From NCBI GenBank assembly GCA_017621955.1, contig JAGASB010000312.1, forward strand, positions 1 to 8,892: a stretch of 8,892 nt of DNA. The letters run 5' to 3'. Numbering within the stretch: position 1 is the stretch's first letter; the number at the start of each line of letters is the position of its first letter. The notes under the pieces were generated by a model. The model did no database searches. It was not told where the DNA came from and was given only the letters and a program-made list of their open reading frames with translations. The translations under genes were made by a program, and so were the position numbers. Below are positions 6,582-8,892 of the stretch, one piece after another. Origin of the DNA: Clostridia bacterium. GTDB lineage: Bacteria; Bacillota_A; Clostridia; Christensenellales; Borkfalkiaceae.

Positions 6582-7216
6582 GAATATTTTTTACGAGCGA
6601 TTTACACTTCGGACACGAGAACGTGTTGAAGTTTGACGAAAGACCGTTTGAAACGGTTGAAGAAATGGACGAAGAACTAATTAGACGTTGGAATAATAAA
6701 GTAGACAAGGGCGACTTGGTTTACGTACTTGGAGACCTTATATGGAAAACAGCAAACAATGAAGCGTTGAGTATAATTAAAAGGTTAAACGGTCAGATTA
6801 TTTTGATTAAAGGTAATCACGATAGGTTTATAAAAAATGCAACGGCAAAAAATGCTCTTGCCGGACTGAAAGATTATGACGATATATGTGTAGCATTAGC
6901 GGATGGTACAACAAGGCGCTGTATTCTAAGCCACTATTTTATGCCGTTCTATAACGGACATAGATACAACGCAATTCATCTTCACGGACACTCTCATAAA
7001 ACCGAAGAACATTATTTAGAACTTGGTATTATCAAGGCGATAAAGGATAATGGTTATGAACCGCAAATTTATAACGTTGGTTGTATGCTTTGGAACTACG
7101 AGCCTGTTACGTTAGATGAAATTTTGAGTTGCAAGACGGAACTCGATGTTTTAGACGAATTAAGTCAAACTGAGGGAAATGATGATGAAAACGGCATTAA
7201 ACAAGCAGACGAGTAA
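6578..7216 (+). CDS. Calcineurin-like metallophosphoesterase A
   Basis: A 212-aa dinuclear-metal phosphoesterase that hydrolyses phosphomonoester or phosphodiester bonds; its substrate cannot be read from sequence. Metal-ligand motifs appear in order: DLHFGH (8-13), GD (52-53), GNHD (79-82), SHY (118-120) and GHSH (137-140). The fold is compact with no membrane or secretion signal. The opening pattern (DLHFGHENV.., then DEELI.RWN) is typical of phosphoesterases in Firmicutes phages and mobile elements. I chose ATG 6578 over the in-frame ATG 6545 because the conserved first strand (MRIFFTSDLHF) begins here, it forms an ATGA overlap with the previous stop, and GAGGT lies 12 nt upstream, while 6545 has no clear SD. 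It may process nucleotides, cyclic nucleotides or RNA ends. Confidence 0.92.
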   Translation: MRIFFTSDLHFGHENVLKFDERPFETVEEMDEELIRRWNNKVDKGDLVYVLGDLIWKTANNEALSIIKRLNGQIILIKGNHDRFIKNATAKNALAGLKDYDDICVALADGTTRRCILSHYFMPFYNGHRYNAIHLHGHSHKTEEHYLELGIIKAIKDNGYEPQIYNVGCMLWNYEPVTLDEILSCKTELDVLDELSQTEGNDDENGIKQADE

Positions 7217-7364
7217 TAATGAAGAACAAAAGCAATATCAACAAAATTGGTATTATGAACGCTTTATAGATATGATGGCGCTTATGATACAAAAATACGG
7301 TCATATAGTATTGGAGAAATTAGACCAAAAAGAAAAGAATAATAATGGAGAAGAAAAGCAATGA
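7185..7364 (+). CDS. Small hydrophilic protein of unknown function
   Basis: A 59-aa frame overlapping the end of phosphoesterase A by 32 bp and ending in an ATGA overlap with phosphoesterase B. Three ATGs stand in a row (7179, 7182, 7185). GAGGG at 7172-7176 has the best spacing (8 nt) to 7185, and 7182 is also possible. The protein is rich in Q, N, E and K, with one amphipathic helix in the middle (NWYYERFIDMMALMIQKYGH) that could mediate protein contact. No family is recognised. The coupled start, the good SD and the lack of other coding use for 7217-7360 support a real gene. A bridging peptide that mainly couples translation is the alternative. Confidence 0.65.
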   Translation: MKTALNKQTSNNEEQKQYQQNWYYERFIDMMALMIQKYGHIVLEKLDQKEKNNNGEEKQ

Positions 7365-8143
7365 GATATTACGTTGTTTCAGACGTACATAGTTTCTATA
7401 CGGAAATGATAAAAGCCTTAACTGAAAAGGGCTATTTTGAGGATAAGGAACCACACAAATTGATTATTTGTGGGGATATGTTTGATAGAGGTTCAGAGTC
7501 CGTCGAAATGCAGAAGTTTGTAATGGAACTCTTGGAAAAAGACGAGGTTATTCTGATACGTGGCAATCACGAAGAATTGATTTTATCGCTTATAAAAAAT
7601 GCAGAATACAACTTTGGGTACGGCATTGCTTATACGCATCATTGGAGCAATGGGACGGTAAGAACTGTAACCGATTTAACGGGTATGGATGTATTCAATG
7701 ACGATTATAAAGACATTATCAATAAACTGTGTGCCACGCCATATATCAAGGATATTATTCCCAAAACGATAAATTACTTTGAAACTGAGCATTATATATT
7801 CGTTCACGGGTGGATACCGTGTACGAGATTAAAAACTTGGTCGCCTTATAATCACAAATATATCCCCATAGAGAATTGGCGTGAAGTTGGCGATTCACAA
7901 TGGTACGAAGCACGATGGATAAATGGTATGCTTGCACATTCTCAGGGAGTTAAAGAGAATGGAAAAACCATTGTATGCGGACATTGGCACTCTTATTGGG
8001 GACATATCAATAGGAAAGAGGAAAAAGGGGAAGAAATAGGTGATGAACTTAATTATGAACCATATTATGATGACGGAATTATTGCTATTGATGGTTGTAC
8101 TGTAAGTTCAGGTATTGTAAATTGTATTGTAATTGAGGATTAG
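7361..8143 (+). CDS. PPP-like serine/threonine-type metallophosphoesterase B
   Basis: A 260-aa phosphoesterase of the PPP branch (lambda phosphatase, ApaH, eukaryotic-type Ser/Thr phosphatases). The signature motifs are all present: SDVHS (7-11), GDMFDRG (38-44), RGNHEEL (67-73), FVHGWIP (147-153) and GHWHS (207-211). All the expected metal and phosphate ligands (D, H, D, N, H, H, H) are in place, so it should be active. Likely substrates in this branch are phosphoproteins or dinucleoside polyphosphates; which applies here is unknown. The start is fixed by TGGAG (7346-7350) 10 nt upstream and by the ATGA overlap with the small gene. It differs clearly from phosphoesterase A (GDMFDRG/GNHE rather than GD/GNHD), so the pair is not a recent duplication. 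Confidence 0.93.
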   Translation: MRYYVVSDVHSFYTEMIKALTEKGYFEDKEPHKLIICGDMFDRGSESVEMQKFVMELLEKDEVILIRGNHEELILSLIKNAEYNFGYGIAYTHHWSNGTVRTVTDLTGMDVFNDDYKDIINKLCATPYIKDIIPKTINYFETEHYIFVHGWIPCTRLKTWSPYNHKYIPIENWREVGDSQWYEARWINGMLAHSQGVKENGKTIVCGHWHSYWGHINRKEEKGEEIGDELNYEPYYDDGIIAIDGCTVSSGIVNCIVIED

Positions 8144-8149
8144 TGAGTT

Positions 8150-8776
8150 ATGGATAAATTTTACGAGTTTTGTTTGGATGATTATGCTGCTCCAAGTTGT
8201 ACGTCGGGATATAAATATTATTATGGAACGAAAGAACATTTTAGAAAATTATTAGAGAAAATAACTGCAAAAGGTAGAACAATAAAGGAAGCAGAGATTT
8301 TTCAAGAGTTTTGCAACGGGAATAATCAAGTAATGAACGTTGCAGGGTTCACAAATGTAAGGTTCGCTAAACCTGTTAGTATTTTAGCAGAAAAGAAAAT
8401 TGATACACATAAAAAAGAAACATACAGGTATGTAAACCCGTATGGCTTTCCTTATGATTTGCGTATTGATTGTACCGATAATCACATATTGATAATAAAA
8501 AGCGGCAAAAAATATGTTGTCGCTTATAGCTCTATAATGAGAAATCCGCAATATGAAGATAGATTTGCAGAAAGTGGATGGGCTGAAATAGATATGCTTA
8601 TGGGTTTTCCTGCAATGATAAATATTGAAGGGAAATCGGGCGATAGAGTGCTTAGTAATAATCTTTATGTTGTAGATAAGGTGTTTGATTCTCAGTTGGA
8701 GGCAGAAACATATTTTAATACTATGGAAAACGTAGACTATAAATTGTTTTTTGAGGATATTTTTGGCGACGGTTAA
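8150..8776 (+). CDS. Protein of unknown function (208 aa), last gene of the operon
   Basis: I do not recognise this protein. It opens with MDKFYEFCLDDYAAP and a tyrosine-rich GYKYYYGTKEHF, followed by a lysine-rich helix (about 30-55). It ends in an apparent beta-rich region (about 90-180) with alternating strands such as HILIIKSGKKYVVAYSSIM and a GWAEIDMLMGFPAMINIEG segment. No transmembrane span, signal peptide or catalytic motif is evident. It begins 6 bp after the phosphoesterase B stop. GAGGA at 8135-8139 is 10 nt before the ATG, so it belongs to the same transcript. The next gene has its own promoter, making this the last gene of the unit, although no convincing terminator hairpin follows. 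Confidence 0.85.
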   Translation: MDKFYEFCLDDYAAPSCTSGYKYYYGTKEHFRKLLEKITAKGRTIKEAEIFQEFCNGNNQVMNVAGFTNVRFAKPVSILAEKKIDTHKKETYRYVNPYGFPYDLRIDCTDNHILIIKSGKKYVVAYSSIMRNPQYEDRFAESGWAEIDMLMGFPAMINIEGKSGDRVLSNNLYVVDKVFDSQLEAETYFNTMENVDYKLFFEDIFGDG

Positions 8777-8800
8777 ATAGTATATATACGACGAAAACGA

Positions 8801-8829
8801 TTGAAAAAAACGTAATTATATGCTATAAT
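8801..8829 (+). promoter_or_regulatory. Consensus sigma-A promoter with extended -10
   Basis: TTGAAA (8801-8806) and TATAAT (8824-8829) are separated by exactly 17 bp, and TGC directly before the -10 makes it an extended -10 (TGnTATAAT). Transcription should start near 8836 and give a very short leader before the ATG at 8859. This is the best promoter in the window. A perfect 10-bp palindrome GTATATATAC lies just upstream at 8780-8789. Confidence 0.8.
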
Positions 8830-8858
8830 AAAGAAAATACTATGGAAAGGTCTTTGTT

Positions 8859-8892
8859 ATGCACAAGAAAAAAGAAGATACGATGCAGAGAA
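8859..8892 (+). CDS. Start of a gene cut by the right edge
   Basis: ATG 8859 opens a frame (MHKKKEDTMQR...) that is uninterrupted to the window end. It is preceded by GGAAAGG (8844-8850) at 8 nt, and that site follows the strong promoter at 8801-8829. An earlier ATG at 8842 opens another frame but overlaps the ribosome binding site and lacks its own. Eleven codons are too few to name a product. The separate promoter says it is regulated independently of the upstream operon. Confidence 0.55.
   Translation, partial: MHKKKEDTMQR

Noticed and set aside
8842..8892. Alternative start ATG 8842 for the last gene
   Set aside because: It overlaps the GGAAAGG site that serves ATG 8859, has no SD of its own, and lies only about 6 nt after the predicted transcription start.

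Overview
The window looks like accessory, mobile-element DNA from a low-GC Firmicute, most likely a member of the Clostridia. This rests on AT-rich sequence, AGGAG-type ribosome binding sites, all genes packed on one strand, and a tandem set of clostridial-type large serine recombinases. No housekeeping gene, rRNA or tRNA is visible, so finer taxonomy would be guesswork.

Left part (1-4165): the tail of a small gene, probably a SHOCT-like small protein, runs into three consecutive recombinase-family genes with coupled or overlapping starts. The first (510 aa) and third (540 aa) are complete large serine recombinases with the catalytic serine, the RFAR arginines, a recombinase domain, a four-cysteine zinc ribbon and a coiled coil. 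The middle one (293 aa) keeps the recombinase domain and zinc ribbon but has no catalytic domain at all. The three probably act together as the integration/excision module of the element.

Centre (4166-4445): a 280-bp noncoding region with unusually dense structure. It has two similar units, each with two forward copies and one inverted copy of a GCCAA-containing arm. Between the units is a 9-bp-arm palindrome that contains TATAAT. A 15-bp direct repeat with a 22-bp period follows, then a very AT-rich stretch. Just downstream is a gene for a RepA-like hexameric ATPase. The layout suggests an iteron-type origin or autoregulatory region, possibly beside the recombinase attachment site.

Right part (4446-8776): one compact operon. 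It encodes the RepA/AAA_25-type ATPase with a C-terminal winged-helix-like tail, an unrecognised 397-aa protein, a calcineurin-like phosphoesterase, a small hydrophilic protein, a second and distinct PPP-like phosphoesterase, and an unrecognised 208-aa protein. Four of the five junctions overlap or leave 6 bp or less, and the fifth is 9 bp. A consensus extended -10 promoter at 8801-8829 then starts a new unit whose gene runs off the right edge.

The likely reading is an integrative element whose recombination module abuts its replication/early operon. The most interesting points are the recombinase with no catalytic domain, the duplicated hairpin/iteron region, and the operon joining a replication ATPase to two different metallophosphoesterases and two proteins I cannot assign.
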